NCBI RefSeq assembly: GCF_020520425.1
Contig: NC_079491.1
Location: forward strand, 4,947,143-5,011,142
Reading direction: 5' to 3'
Source of the DNA: Spinacia oleracea
Lineage: Eukaryota > Streptophyta > Magnoliopsida > Caryophyllales > Amaranthaceae
Length of the DNA: 64,000 nucleotides
Made by a program: the position numbers and the translations under genes. Positions 1 through 9,865 of the stretch are shown here, in pieces. The notes under the pieces were generated by a model, which saw only the letters and a program-made list of their open reading frames with translations, searched no databases and had not been told where the DNA came from. Position 1 is the stretch's first letter, and each line of letters begins with the position of its first letter.

Positions 1-126
1 GGTTTTGACCCATTCCTTTTCGGGTTGCTCGGGTTCGGATAAAATCGGGTCACGGGTCACAAAATCTTGTTCAGGACCCAGTATTTTCGGGTCGGTTTTC
101 GGGTCGGGTCAATTTTTGACAGCTCC
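1..126. repeat. Truncated hAT-like element end (GGGTC-rich subterminal repeats)
   Basis: The window opens in a run of degenerate GGGTCGGGTC/TCGGGT repeats ending at TTTTGACAGCTC, after which composition returns to ordinary AT-rich DNA. The same kind of subterminal repeat array is present in the two hAT elements with clear 8-bp target duplications further right, so I read this as the end of another hAT-type element cut by the window edge. The other end and the target duplication are not visible. Confidence 0.4.
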
Positions 127-789
127 AATCATAACTCATAGGTATCCCACAAGTCATATGTGAGCTTTGAAAGCAAAAAATAAATCAAAGATTGTGTTAC
201 AAAGGACTTTACTTAAGAGTGAAAATATCTAAAATTACGTTTCCCTTATAAATTCAAAAACCTCCAACAATTAATTAGTCGTATGAAGTCATACCTTATT
301 ACCTTGTGTCCATTTTTTTTTAAAACCCAAATTTAACAAGCTTGCTGCCTTGTTGGAAGTACTTAGCATTGCAAGAATCTACTTTACGTAGCACTGAAGC
401 ACAAATCTAACATCAATCTCAATTTTGTTTTTAGAATTCCTAAAAGGATAAATATACCATCAATCACTTAAAACAACCAATTGAATTCAGTCCTAAACAC
501 CCAATTGAATTTAATTTCAACCAGTCATCAACAAACTTCCTATGTGACAAGATTAGGTGTTGAGAAAATCCAATCAATAAATTTCCTCAATTATAAAATC
601 AATTAAAGTAGAACAAACGATTAAAAGTTAAGATTTAAAATCACAAAATTCAGATCCGTTTATATTCCATATATCTGCACTGCAGTTGAACAGAGTAAAC
701 CCTAATAAAAAACCAAATGCAGAAACCAGAAATCCTAATTAAACCTTCTAAATACATAGTTTTCCAGAAATTCATAGCCAAAAGTCAAT
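127..789. other. Intergenic, 3' flank of H2B
   Basis: AT-rich sequence with no convincing coding frame. The last 100 bases would be the 3' untranslated region of the minus-strand H2B gene. Nothing else recognised. Confidence 0.5.
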
Positions 790-1236
790 CTAAGAGCTGG
801 TGAACTTGGTAACCGCTTTGGTTCCTTCAGAAACGGCGTGCTTAGCGAGTTCACCGGGAAGAACAAGCCTCACAGCAGTTTGAATCTCCCGAGAAGTGAT
901 GGTAGGCTTCTTGTTGTAGCGAGCAAGTCTGGCTGATTCCTGGGCAAGCTTTTCGAAGATGTCGTTGATAAAGCTGTTCATTATGCTCATCGCCTTGCTG
1001 GAGATTCCGATGTCAGGGTGAACTTGCTTGAGAACCTTGAAGATATAGATCTTGTAGGTTTCGACGCTCTTCTTGTGTCTCTTCTTCTTCTTGTCGCCGG
1101 CGGCTGCTCCGGCTTCTTTCGGAAGCTTCTTGCCGGCCTTTGGCTTCTTCTCTGCTGGTGCTTTCTCGGCGGCGGCGGCCTTCTTCTCCTCCACAGGCTT
1201 CTTCTCGGCGGGCTTCTTTTCTGCTTTTGGCGCCAT
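790..1236 (-). CDS. Histone H2B
   Basis: Encodes a 148-residue core histone H2B, which pairs with H2A in the nucleosome. The start is [13 protein letters not shown], the usual plant H2B N-terminus. An in-frame ATG 27 codons upstream (1315-1317) is rejected because those residues are not histone-like and the region should be 5' UTR. Residues 1-55 are a Lys/Ala/Pro/Glu-rich tail with repeated AEKKP-type motifs. The histone fold follows, with [20 protein letters not shown], then [20 protein letters not shown] and [19 protein letters not shown], ending [16 protein letters not shown]. The C-terminal AVTKF region contains the lysine normally monoubiquitinated in plants. Single exon, as is typical. 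The promoter carries a TATA box and a near-perfect plant histone type I element, so replication-linked expression is likely. Confidence 0.97.
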   Translation of the reverse strand: MAPKAEKKPAEKKPVEEKKAAAAEKAPAEKKPKAGKKLPKEAGAAAGDKKKKRHKKSVETYKIYIFKVLKQVHPDIGISSKAMSIMNSFINDIFEKLAQESARLARYNKKPTITSREIQTAVRLVLPGELAKHAVSEGTKAVTKFTSS

Positions 1237-1355
1237 TGGTGATATAGAAAGAGGTTTTTTGAGGAGAGAGAATGTGAATTGGGGGTGATTTTCAGAGAAG
1301 GGAAAGTAAGGAGACAAATGAGAATAGGATAGAAAATGGTTGAAGTTCGGAATTG

Positions 1356-1363
1356 TTTATATA
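1356..1363 (-). promoter_or_regulatory. TATA box of H2B
   Basis: The minus strand reads TATATAAA, 120 bp upstream of the H2B start codon. This leaves a 5' UTR of roughly 90 nt. An ATTGG (CCAAT on the minus strand) lies about 25 bp further upstream at 1384-1388. Confidence 0.7.
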
Positions 1364-1402
1364 GGAACAAGAGATTTCTTCGGATTGGTTCATAAGTCTT
1401 CA

Positions 1403-1420
1403 CACGGATCGGTGACGTGG
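1403..1420 (-). promoter_or_regulatory. Plant histone type I element (hexamer plus octamer)
   Basis: The minus strand reads CCACGTCACCGATCCGTG. The known plant histone type I element is CCACGTCANCGATCCGCG, a combined ACGTCA hexamer and reverse-oriented octamer that confers S-phase, meristem-linked expression. Only one base differs, near the octamer end. It lies about 40 bp upstream of the TATA box, a normal position for plant histone genes. Confidence 0.8.
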
Positions 1421-1629
1421 ATAGAATTTTAGAACCGATACAGTTTTCAAAATTTTGGAGTTTGTGAAGCGAAATTTTGCGAAATTTTAAATTTCACCAG
1501 CTTCGCGCGTCTGTATCTAGGCTCAAGGGTTTTGATGGGCTTCCTTAACCCCTTTGGGTAAATATATTTGGGCTGGTAGATTTAAGTAGTCAAATATGGT
1601 GGTAGGCTATTGGGTGTGGAGTAGATTTT

Positions 1630-2330
1630 AGCCCGTGTGCGATGCACGTGTTCTATTAATTGTTAAGTCAAAATAAAAAAATTATGTATAGTAACTGCTA
1701 TAGTTTATATATTATATTATATTAGTTTTTTATTTTAGATTGAATTTCATTTTAGATTTATTTTTAACTATTAGAGTGTTATGAAGTTGTATATGCGTAA
1801 TATTAGTAATTAATTAATAAAAATATCTATGTGCCACCTAACTATTTATCTACGTGGCACTCGACTTTTTTATTTAAAAATAATTTTGAAATCTTATTTT
1901 TCATTGGTTGAAACCATTAAGATTACCTACGTGGCGCTCTAATAATGCATTAGTATTTGATTTTGGATTGAATTTTATTTTAGATTAGTGTTTGAGTTTA
2001 GATTAATTTTATTTTAGATTTACTTTTTAATTGTTAGAGTGTTTGATTTTGGATGGAGTTATATATATTTGATTTTGGATTGAATTTTATTTTAGATTAG
2101 TGTTTGAGTTTAGATTAATTTTATTTTAGATTTACTTTTTAATTGTTAGAGTGTTTGATTTTGGATGGAGTTATATATATTAGTAATTAATCAATTAAAA
2201 TATCCATGTGGTACCTAATTAATTATCTACGTGACACGTAATTTTTTTAATTTAAAAATAAATTAGAAATCTTATTTTTTATTAGCCGAAACCATTGGAT
2301 TTCCTACGTGGCGCTCTAATAATTCAACAA
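1630..2330 (-). repeat. Degraded Helitron-like element with internal tandem duplication
   Basis: On the minus strand a GTGC-ATC-GCAC hairpin near 1640 resembles the 3' hairpins of the better Helitrons in this window, but no clean CTRRT terminus is visible. Two related copies of an ACGTGGCGCTCTAATAAT segment (near 1930 and 2305) and a tandem duplication of about 117 bp (roughly 1953-2180, GTTTGATTTTGGAT units) fill the rest. Assignment to Helitron is tentative. Confidence 0.35.
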
Positions 2331-3060
2331 ACATGGAGGCGGAGTTTATTGATTTAGATCTTGCATAGCTCGATCTACCATGGAGGCGGAGTTCATTGCT
2401 TTAGATCTTGCGACGCAGGAGGTCGATTGGTTGAGAAACTTGTTAGCAGACATTCCATTATGGGGTAAGTCAACTCCTTCTGTACCTATTCATTGTGATT
2501 CACAAGCCGCCATAGCTGTTGCGAAGAACAAATTAAGTACGTGTATAACGGCAAGAAGAGACACATTTGTGTCAGACATGAGTCTATAAGACGATTTATT
2601 GTGAATGGAGTGATTTCTCTGGAATATGTGAGAACGGAGAAGAACTTGACGGATCCCTTTACAAAAGGGCTGGACAGAAGGAAGGTACTTGAGTCATCAA
2701 GAGGTATGGGTTTGAAAGATACTAAACCCGTGTGGTGAGCCATCCCGAAAGGGATGATGTATATGAGTTAAACAACTCTGGATGTATCAAGCCTCATAGA
2801 TCGAGGTCACTTGTTTAAGTGATGTCATGAGATGCTTTATAGATACAGTACTTCTTTGCTTAGCCTCGTAAACCGGGACCATTAAAGTTAATGGTGTCAT
2901 GAGAAGATCTATACAACTAACCTCACAGACATAGGTCACTCGAGTTAGTGGTGTCGTGAGATGACCGGTGAGTTGTATAGATAAAAGGTTGAACTTAAAT
3001 CTTCTTAATGTTCGCGGAACACCTACGGTGAATGTGAAGGGATGGCCTCCTTCTATGAAT
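2330..3060 (+). mobile_element. Ty1/copia retrotransposon fossil (RNase H end and 3' region)
   Basis: Fragment of an old Ty1/copia element. The coding part shows the C-terminal RNase H signature of copia polyproteins (EAEFIALDLATQEVDWLRN, then IHCDSQAAIAVAKN, and the terminal LTDPFTKGL-type motif). The polyprotein end is followed by several hundred bases of non-coding 3' sequence with repeated short segments. It is broken and much reduced: gag, integrase and reverse transcriptase are absent and no paired LTRs are seen. It looks old. Confidence 0.8.
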
Positions 3061-3855
3061 TTTTTTCAAAGTACTCCATGCTAGTATGCTACTCAAGCCT
3101 AGCCATAAACTTCAGATATGCTGCATCATCTTACAACTTAGACCGGAAGGCCACTGATTGCAGGTATTGATGTTAATACTTGCTTTTGTTTTAAAGTGAA
3201 GGCAATCTTGATTGTTTGTTGTCGGAGTTAAGAAGTGACATTGATATATGTCTTTCTATGAGTTAAATCAAAGATGTATCCGAGTCTATGAACTTAGACC
3301 ACTGTGTTGTTATTCTGCTATACGTAATGTCTATTGATGGCAGCAATTACAGTAACATCTTCCCAACAGAAACAACAACATTAACAAACACGAAAAAAAA
3401 CATCTTTTGGGTGATATGCTATTCGTCTATGCTTATAAAGTGAAACAATACAACATCTTGTAAGAGAACAAAAGAAGGAAATTCGTAGAACTTCACACTT
3501 GAGCAGTTCACAGTTCCAAAAGGCGCTACATTGCAGTGAGAGGAAAGGGATTTACTGGTTTGCTACATTTCAGAGAAAGCAAAGGGATAAAACCTCTACA
3601 CAACAGTTGTGTCTTTGAACATCTATATGTTTATTATGACAAGTGAGGAAATCATATACAAGGACTAGAAGTGTCAATTTTAATTAAATAATAACTGGAT
3701 TTTATGATAATAACACAAAACAACTAAGAAAATCATTGTGTAAAAATAAGATTGCATTTTTGTAACTTCCAGGAATCCAAGCATTCAAAAGACACAGAGC
3801 TAAAAATGTAAAGTTTTTACAAAGTTGTTACTGAAATTGAGAAGTTCAGATTAAC
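3061..3855. other. Intergenic, 3' flank of F-box gene 1
   Basis: No gene recognised. The left part may still belong to the copia fossil. The right few hundred bases should include the 3' untranslated region of the minus-strand F-box gene. Confidence 0.4.
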
Positions 3856-5307
3856 CTAAGTGGCTGAAAGCCAAGAAGGAGGCGGCCAAAACAAATCAGA
3901 ATAGCCTGGATATAACCTTATCAGCTTAGCACCATCAGTTTGCCCCATGTAGAATACACCTATCTTAAACTCTCTACTTGCTCTTCTAAAAAATCTCATG
4001 TCAGGACGACTGCTTTGTGTGTAAGAAGGTAAAGAATCTACAGGAAACACAATGCAATTCCCTTTCCACCCTGGACAGTCTCGAGAAGATACAAAGAAGC
4101 AAACATTAGGAGTTACAAACAATATCTTGTTTCCCAAACTTGTGACCTGATCCCATTTATGCTGTTCTTCATTCAGCTTATAAACACAGAAACTGATTTT
4201 CATCTCGGGACTGTATCTAGTAAGTACATATAATTCCCCGCGAAATTCCACCAAACGCTTGTGTCTATCAGAAGCTTGACCAGTTCCAATTGCATCATTA
4301 GTTATCCTACAAATGATTTGCTCATTGTAGGAAATGATATAAACTCTGCCTTTGCGATCAATACCATATACCTGTCCTTTGAAGTTGAGTATATCATCAA
4401 ACTTATAAACAGATCCACAACGCACCAACCAACAAGCCTTATCTGAGTGATTTCCTAGCTCCAATGCAACTAGACTCCCTTTAGTGCCTAAAATAAAAGC
4501 AGTTGTACCAGCAATTGTAGGAGGAGCCTTGTTTGAAAACAGAACCACTTTCTGGACAGAGTGAACACCACAATCAAAAGGGCAATCACTGGATGAAAAT
4601 TCACACCATCTTTCTTCTGCATTTTGAAAATTATACTCTCTGGATATTTCCGTCACATGTAAATCTGATAGGCTTAAAAACTTTGGGAAATTTTCAGGCA
4701 AATCTTTTATAGCTGCTCTTCTAAGAGGTAGCAGTAAGGTGAGCTTGCCTGGATTTAACTCTTCAATTGTAACCAACCAACTTTTTGAAGGAACAAGTGA
4801 TTGGCTACATGGATGGATAAGATAGACAATGCTTGTCACCAGATGAAAAGGACGGATTTTGCTAATAAAATCGGGTAAAGTGTTTGAGATCTTGTAAGGT
4901 AACATGGAACACAGTATACTTGAGTTCAGGGGAAGTGAAAAAGAAGCTCTCCAATTCGTACAGACTGCACGGGATACACAAACATCAGCGCGACTCTCTA
5001 GGTACTTTGCAATTTCAGTTAGCAAGTCTGAGGGAATGTCAGCCCAAGGTACATCTGGTCCTTGAAGTTGTTGGTCAGAAACACCAGTTTCAACAGGCTG
5101 CACAAAACATTGAAAGCTTTTAGGTAGGTAGATCAATCACCTTATTTCTGATGCAAGGAATTAAGATAGGTATGTCCATAAAAAATAGATGCAAGCTAGT
5201 TTTTAGAATTACCTGCTCTATAACATCTAATGCTGAAAAGTTGCTTAAAGAGGATGGGTGTATCTCATTATTGTTGAGATCGAGAGTAATCTCATCCTCC
5301 TCTCCAT
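3856..5307 (-). CDS. F-box/DUF295 (SKIP23-like) protein 1
   Basis: Likely substrate receptor of an SCF ubiquitin ligase; the substrate is unknown. The main exon (3856-5097) has an F-box near its N-terminus (PWADIPSDLLTEIAKYLESR followed by VCTNW). A KIB1-4/DUF295 beta-propeller-like region follows, with the family signatures YKFDDILNFKGQVYGIDRKG, KRLVEFRGELYVL, FCVYKLNEEQHKW and FVSSRDCPGWKGNCIVF, ending WPPPSWLSAT. A phase-0 GT-AG intron (5098-5212) fits: the minus strand has a TTTTGTGCAG acceptor before CCTGTTG and a GTAATT donor at 5212. An upstream exon (about 5213-5307) then reads in frame DGEEDEITLDLNNNEIHPSS...SALDVIEQ. That acidic exon is itself preceded by ATTAG, so a first exon or start remains unplaced. 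An ATG inside the main exon run (5134-5136) is the alternative, giving 426 residues. First of three paralogues in the same orientation. Confidence 0.85.
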
Positions 5308-5743
5308 CCCTAATCAAGAACAACACATTATAACTGGAAGTCAGTATTATTCCCAAATCCCAACCAAAACAACAAAGAACAGTAGAAAGAATATACAATA
5401 CTTTCGATTTCCTAGTGTTGCCAAACCATGAGTTCTCAGATAGTAAAAAATGTCAGACATGTTACAGTCGACAACAAGCAAATCAAGGGGTCCATGTCTA
5501 TAGGAAGCAGTGGTTGTACCAACACCTCAAAATCACTAAAGGTCTAAAAGACTAAAACCAAACACCAAAGCTAAAATTTCAAATTTGTGCAAAATTCATT
5601 CTTAATTACTATGAAGAACAAGAAAACAGCATATAGAGGAGGCCATTTAATACTCAATAGACAATAATACACAGCAAAAAGCATCAACATGGAAAAAGAA
5701 GAAACAGGGCAAATATAATGTTAAAGCCTAGAGGCTGAGAAAT

Positions 5744-6979
5744 TTACCATCCGGGAAAGAGCCACTTTGGTGGTGGCCATAGTAGGCTAGAATAGCCAGA
5801 GGAAGTTGACACGAGTTCGCTTTCACCATCATCCAAGTGGAAAACTCCAATTTCTAACTCCTTTGTAGCTCCCATGAAGTAATAGCTATCCGGATAAGTA
5901 TTGCCGTTATATGGCATAAACTGACCTCTAGGGAAGTAGATGCAATTCCTTCCACACCCTGGAAAATCTTCAGCATTACCAAAGAAACAGCAATCAGAAA
6001 GCACAAACAGTATCCTACCACCCAAACTATCAATTTCATTCCACTTGCATTCCTCTTCATTCAGCTTATAAACCCTAAACTTAATCCAATCTTCTTCATG
6101 ATACCTATCAATCATATACAACCCATCGGAAGATTCCACTAGACGCTTTCTTGAATCAGTATATAATTTCCTATTACAAATTGTATGATTCGAAAATAAA
6201 ACCAATTTCAAAACATCACTAAAGTGAACAACATACGGCCTACCTCTCCTGTCAATCGCCCAAACCATCCCTTTGTAGTTCACAATATCATCGAATTTCG
6301 AAACAGGATGACAACGCAAATCCCGATTATCATTCCCATCATTTAATCTCACATATACCAAGTCCCCTGCAGGACGAAGCATCAAAACATAACAATCATC
6401 TACACAATTAGGGTTCTTAAACAAAACCAGTTTATCATTTCCCGATTTCCAATACGGATCTGAAAAGTCAAGAAACTGCGAAATTAGTTTGGCGAACCTA
6501 AGATTATAACCCGTTCGAATTTCTCTAATACTAAAATCGGATAAATTCAAAGTTCTTGGAAAATTATCAGGGTAATCTTTAATTGTATCCCTAGTCAGAG
6601 GCTTCCTAAGTAAAAGACTACCTGGATTAAACTCCTCGACTGTGATCAGCCACGGTTTCCGCGGCGTGCAATTAGGGTTAGGGTTTTTGGGTTGAAGGAG
6701 AACTGTGGAGTTGGCGACGATTTTGACAGAATAACTGTATTTACGGAGGGACGATTGTGCGCTGGCATGACATAGATTGATAGAAATAGGAGATAATGTG
6801 TGAAGGAAGAGAGGGGACAAGTAAGGTAGGTTTTGATGAGGGAGGATTGATGAAGATGATCTCCAATTTTTGCAGACTGATCGGAAATGGTTGAAGTCGC
6901 CTCGAGTTTGGAGGCGGCTGGCGATGTTGCTTAGGAGTTCAGGGTACAGCTCCGACCAATCCGCTTTGCGACGAGCCAT
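5744..6979 (-). CDS. F-box/DUF295 (SKIP23-like) protein 2
   Basis: 411-residue single-exon gene, paralogous to its neighbours. The N-terminal F-box covers residues about 7-45 (ADWSELYPELLSNIASRLQT, then FRSVCKNWRSS). The C-terminal DUF295/KIB region includes SKFDDIVNYKGMVWAIDRRG, KRLVESSDGLYMIDRYHEED, FRVYKLNEEECKW, FGNAEDFPGCGRNCIYFPRG and the terminal LLWPPPKWLFPGW. The family is thought to act as SCF receptors. The start MARRKADWSELYPE sits just before the F-box as in family members, and a TATA box lies 44 bp upstream. It is about 430 bp upstream of F-box gene 1 in the same orientation, suggesting tandem duplication. Confidence 0.93.
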   Translation of the reverse strand: MARRKADWSELYPELLSNIASRLQTRGDFNHFRSVCKNWRSSSSILPHQNLPYLSPLFLHTLSPISINLCHASAQSSLRKYSYSVKIVANSTVLLQPKNPNPNCTPRKPWLITVEEFNPGSLLLRKPLTRDTIKDYPDNFPRTLNLSDFSIREIRTGYNLRFAKLISQFLDFSDPYWKSGNDKLVLFKNPNCVDDCYVLMLRPAGDLVYVRLNDGNDNRDLRCHPVSKFDDIVNYKGMVWAIDRRGRPYVVHFSDVLKLVLFSNHTICNRKLYTDSRKRLVESSDGLYMIDRYHEEDWIKFRVYKLNEEECKWNEIDSLGGRILFVLSDCCFFGNAEDFPGCGRNCIYFPRGQFMPYNGNTYPDSYYFMGATKELEIGVFHLDDGESELVSTSSGYSSLLWPPPKWLFPGW

Positions 6980-7022
6980 TGAAGAAGTTGGATGTTGAAG
7001 AAGATGGCAATTGAATTGGATC

Positions 7023-7028
7023 TTTATA
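7023..7028 (-). promoter_or_regulatory. TATA box of F-box gene 2
   Basis: The minus strand reads TGTATAAAGA, placing TATAAA 44 bp before the start codon. This would give a very short 5' UTR of roughly 15 nt. Confidence 0.5.
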
Positions 7029-7129
7029 CAGAGTTGACTCTGGTTTTAAATCTGGACGAGCCCTAAATTCGCGCGACTGTTGCCTGCCTCTTTTGGCGCC
7101 GTGATTGATCCAAAATCTTAGGATTTTAA

Positions 7130-7734
7130 ACAAAAGAATATTGACTCCTCCGTGTGAGTTGTGACCGTATCTATCTTCTCTTCACCTTTTAAGAAAAAAT
7201 AAATTTACATCTTTCCTCGTCAAAACTAGAGTACCTAACACTCTATTCGTTAATGGAATAATTTTAGTTTAAAAAACAAAAAAAAATTAAAAAAATAAGG
7301 CTTGTTTTTTATTTATTTTGAAAGTCATATAATTTTGATTGAACAATGACTTAAAAAATAGTCATAGCTATAGATCAAATTGATTTTGACTACCAACAAT
7401 AAAAAAAAATAAAGTTTTTATTTTATTTTATGGTTTTCATATTTAGATTTTTAGTTTTAGTTAACAATATCAAAGGGGCCCTACGTGCTACACCTTACAC
7501 TGGATTTAAATACTTAGTGCTCGTTCGGTATCACTGCCGATTTCCAGTATTTTGTTTTTCATTTATTTTGAAAGTCATGATTCAGATTGAATTATTAACC
7601 AAAAAATAGTCATGTCTATAGTAATCGTGTTGATTTTGAAAACTGACAACAAAAATCTGAAAATTACTACGTGTTGATTTTGAAAACTGACAACAAAAAT
7701 CTAAAAGTTACTTTTTATAGTAAACAAAGTTTTT
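7130..7734. other. Intergenic with local duplications
   Basis: Contains two related copies of an ATTTATTTTGAAAGTCAT...ATAGTCAT segment (from about 7305 and 7553). A 44-bp tandem pair (TTGATTTTGAAAACTGACAA, about 7629 and 7673) follows. No gene seen. The duplications look transposon-derived but I cannot name the family. Confidence 0.4.
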
Positions 7735-7850
7735 TTTATACAATTCTTAAAGTTGTTCAACTGTGCAGTGGTGGAATCATTGTCATCTATCGGGAAGACT
7801 TGGAAAAAAGATACTGTCTAGAACCTGGATATTTTCGGACTATCCTAAAT
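7735..7850 (+). pseudogene. Fragment of the 48/59 kb membrane-protein gene family
   Basis: Translates as ILKVVQLCSGGIIVIYREDL followed by EKRYCLEPGYFRTI. It matches the last exon of the two membrane-protein genes at 48.4 and 59.2 kb (ILKVVQLCIGGIIIIFLDEI and KKRYSLEYK in the first), and the DNA is recognisably similar over about 100 bases. Only this middle segment is present, without flanking exons, so it is a stray gene fragment in the opposite orientation to the complete copies. Confidence 0.65.
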
Positions 7851-7910
7851 TGCTTAAAATCGGTCTTGAAATTTTCATCTACTTCAACTAATACTTGATT
7901 ATGAGAGTGA

Positions 7911-7990
7911 GGGATAGCTCAATTGGTTAAAGCTTCAATCCCTTGTCCAGGTGATCCTGTAATCGATTCTCATCCCAGCCCAAAATTTGA
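7911..7990 (+). repeat. tRNA-like SINE head (degenerate)
   Basis: TAGCTCAATTGGTTAAAGC is a good polymerase III box A, and GTAATCGATTC about 45 bases later is a weak box B. It does not fold into a full tRNA and has no clear tail or target duplication, so a decayed SINE head is more likely than a tRNA gene. Confidence 0.35.
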
Positions 7991-8821
7991 TTATATGCAT
8001 CATTTTTCAACTAAAGGAAAAGAAAAAGTAGTTGTTAATTTTGAAAACATAGTATAATTGTTTTTATCAATTAACTAGTTATTTTCCTTATATGGAGTAC
8101 TAGTACTATATACTCCGTATTCCAATCGTTTTAAAATTAGAATAAACTAGTTAAGGGCCCGTGCAACGCACGACTACTACTAAAACAATTTATTTTTTTA
8201 ATAGTAACTAAAAGACTTGTGATATTAGGAAAACATGAAAGTAAAAAGGATATATATGAAAAAGTATAAATTCAAAGTTGTGAAAAAATAAATCAAATGA
8301 ACCAAATTTGCATATTACTATACAAAGTTAAAAATTATAGTCGTTTACTTGTATGTAGAATGATCTAACAACGTTAACCATACTCGAATGATTCAAGACT
8401 AATTTTCGAAAAGACCCGAGCATAACCGAGTTAGTCAAATACAACATATTTTGAATTGAGTAAAATCTTGATAAATAAACTTATATGTTAGTCTACTTAC
8501 CATGTATCATTATTTTAATTAACATTCTTACTTACCAGTTACCATGTATTATATTATTAATAGTAGACTAACATTAGAAGTTCATTTATCAATATTTTTT
8601 ATAATTCTTATCAGATTACAAAGTTATAATAATACATAAATAAAATTATATCATAAAGGAAAAAATAATATTGATTTAGCTTTCCTCCCATAATATATTA
8701 TGCAATACACATCTATGGTAATTAAAATATACTTTTATCTTAGTTTCCTTAAAAAAAACGTAATGTAATTTATTTATTTTAAAGTAAAAAAAATAAAAAA
8801 CATTTTGGTGAGAAAAAATCG

Positions 8822-8851
8822 CACCAGGAATGACACGTGTCATTCCTGGTG
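8822..8851. repeat. Perfect 30-bp palindrome with CACGTG core
   Basis: A fully self-complementary sequence whose arms read CACCAGGAATGACAC and whose centre is CACGTG, next to the outer Helitron 5' end. Comparable palindromes of different sequence sit beside the Helitron 5' ends at 53-55 kb, so this may be a subterminal hairpin used by the family. Confidence 0.85.
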
Positions 8852-8870
8852 TTTCTTTTAATATATAGTA

Positions 8871-9363
8871 ACTAGTATGTAACCCGGGCGATGCCCCGGG
8901 TTTTGACTTTTATTCGGGTTTTTTTTTAAAAATATGTGCACGTAGAGATGGTGCCATCATCAAATTACGGTGGTGACATAAGATTAGTGGCCGATCAACA
9001 ACCTCCCCGATTAAACCCCACATCCAAAAATCTAAACAAAGTCGGATCCTTTTCTTCAAAGTAATAATTGTACATTTATGAATTAAGTAATCATTCATTT
9101 TTTTGCATTCACTTTTATTCAATGTATTTTTATTATAAAACGAATATATAGAATTATATGGAAAGATATTACATAAGTTGTAGTTGGTTAAGATGGTAAG
9201 AAGTGTAACTTTTAACAAAGAGGTTTGGTGTTCGATCCTTGTTAGATGTTTTTTGTTGTAATAACGTATCATAATGCTAATAAGTGGTGACGTGGCGTAA
9301 TAATGAGAGATTTACGTGACACATATACATTCTTCAAAACGCCTTTTAATATATTAGTATAGA
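8871..9363 (-). mobile_element. Non-autonomous Helitron (inner, nested)
   Basis: 493 bp. The minus-strand 5' end is TCTATACTAATATATTAAAA preceded by A. The 3' end is a strong hairpin (AACCCGGG ... GCCCGGGTT) followed by TTACATACTAGT and a T outside. It inserted between A and T four bases inside the 5' terminus of the outer Helitron. It carries no protein gene, but near 9180-9245 the plus strand has a tRNA-like pair of motifs (GTTGGTTAAGATGG and GGTGTTCGATCC) that may be captured. Confidence 0.82.
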
Positions 9364-9659
9364 TAGATAAGGGCCAAACTCACCCAAGCCTAGTTCTAAC
9401 TTTTCGGAAGGTTTGAGAAAAATACGGGAACATAACCAAAGGAGTGCAGCTTGTAAGTTGTAACCATGACTTCATAGCCAGAACCTTGGAATCACTGTAA
9501 AGAGTGATAATGGTTCTCAGAAGTGAGAAAAGAGAGTCAAAACACCGCACGTATAAGTTTAATTTGGTCTCAAAAGAACCGAGGGCGGAGAGGCCCATAT
9601 CAGAGATGTGTTTCTAAACCCATATCCGAGGGCTAGACGGTAATTTAACCATTATCTTA

Positions 9660-9865
9660 AAAAAATTCAGTACCATATTTGAGAAATGAACACCGTTTTT
9701 GAACTTTGGAGTACCATTTTCAATCTTATGAGTACCACGTACCATTTTCGATCTTATGAGTACCACCATTTTCGATCTTATGAGTACCATTTTTAAACTC
9801 TTGAGTACCATTTTTGAACTTATGAGTACAAATTTTTAACTTATGAATACCATACTCAAACTTAT
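9660..9865. repeat. Degenerate minisatellite (GAGTACCATTTTTGAACTTAT units)
   Basis: About seven imperfect copies of a 24-30 bp unit of the form ATGAGTACCATTTTTGAACT. The open frames across it are repetitive (HKIENGT-type) and are not regarded as genes. Confidence 0.75.

Larger units (their letters stand above)
8146..9367 (-). mobile_element. Non-autonomous Helitron (outer), interrupted by a second Helitron
   Basis: On the minus strand the 3' end is a CGTGC-GTT-GCACG hairpin followed by GGGCCCTTAACTAGT, ending in the Helitron CTAGT with a T outside. If the inner element (8871-9363) is removed, the 5' end reads TCTATACTATATATTAAAAG, the canonical plant Helitron 5' terminus, preceded by A at 9368. 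The A/T insertion site is therefore intact on both sides. There is no coding capacity. A 30-bp palindrome lies near the 5' end. Confidence 0.75.

Noticed and set aside
1237-1317. N-terminal extension of H2B from the upstream in-frame ATG
   Set aside because: The extra 27 residues are hydrophobic and aromatic, unlike any histone tail. MAPKAEKK is the normal plant H2B start, and the extension would lie in the 5' UTR expected from the TATA box.
987-1403. Long overlapping frames across H2B on both strands
   Set aside because: They are shadows of the histone gene in other frames, composed of repetitive Arg/Ser or Leu/Phe residues.
7911-7990. Functional tRNA gene
   Set aside because: Box A is good but box B is weak and the acceptor and anticodon stems do not pair, so a SINE head is more likely.
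9614-9811. Open frames over the GAGTACC minisatellite
   Set aside because: The translation is a simple repeat (KIENGTHK) produced by the tandem DNA unit, and there is no start context or homology.
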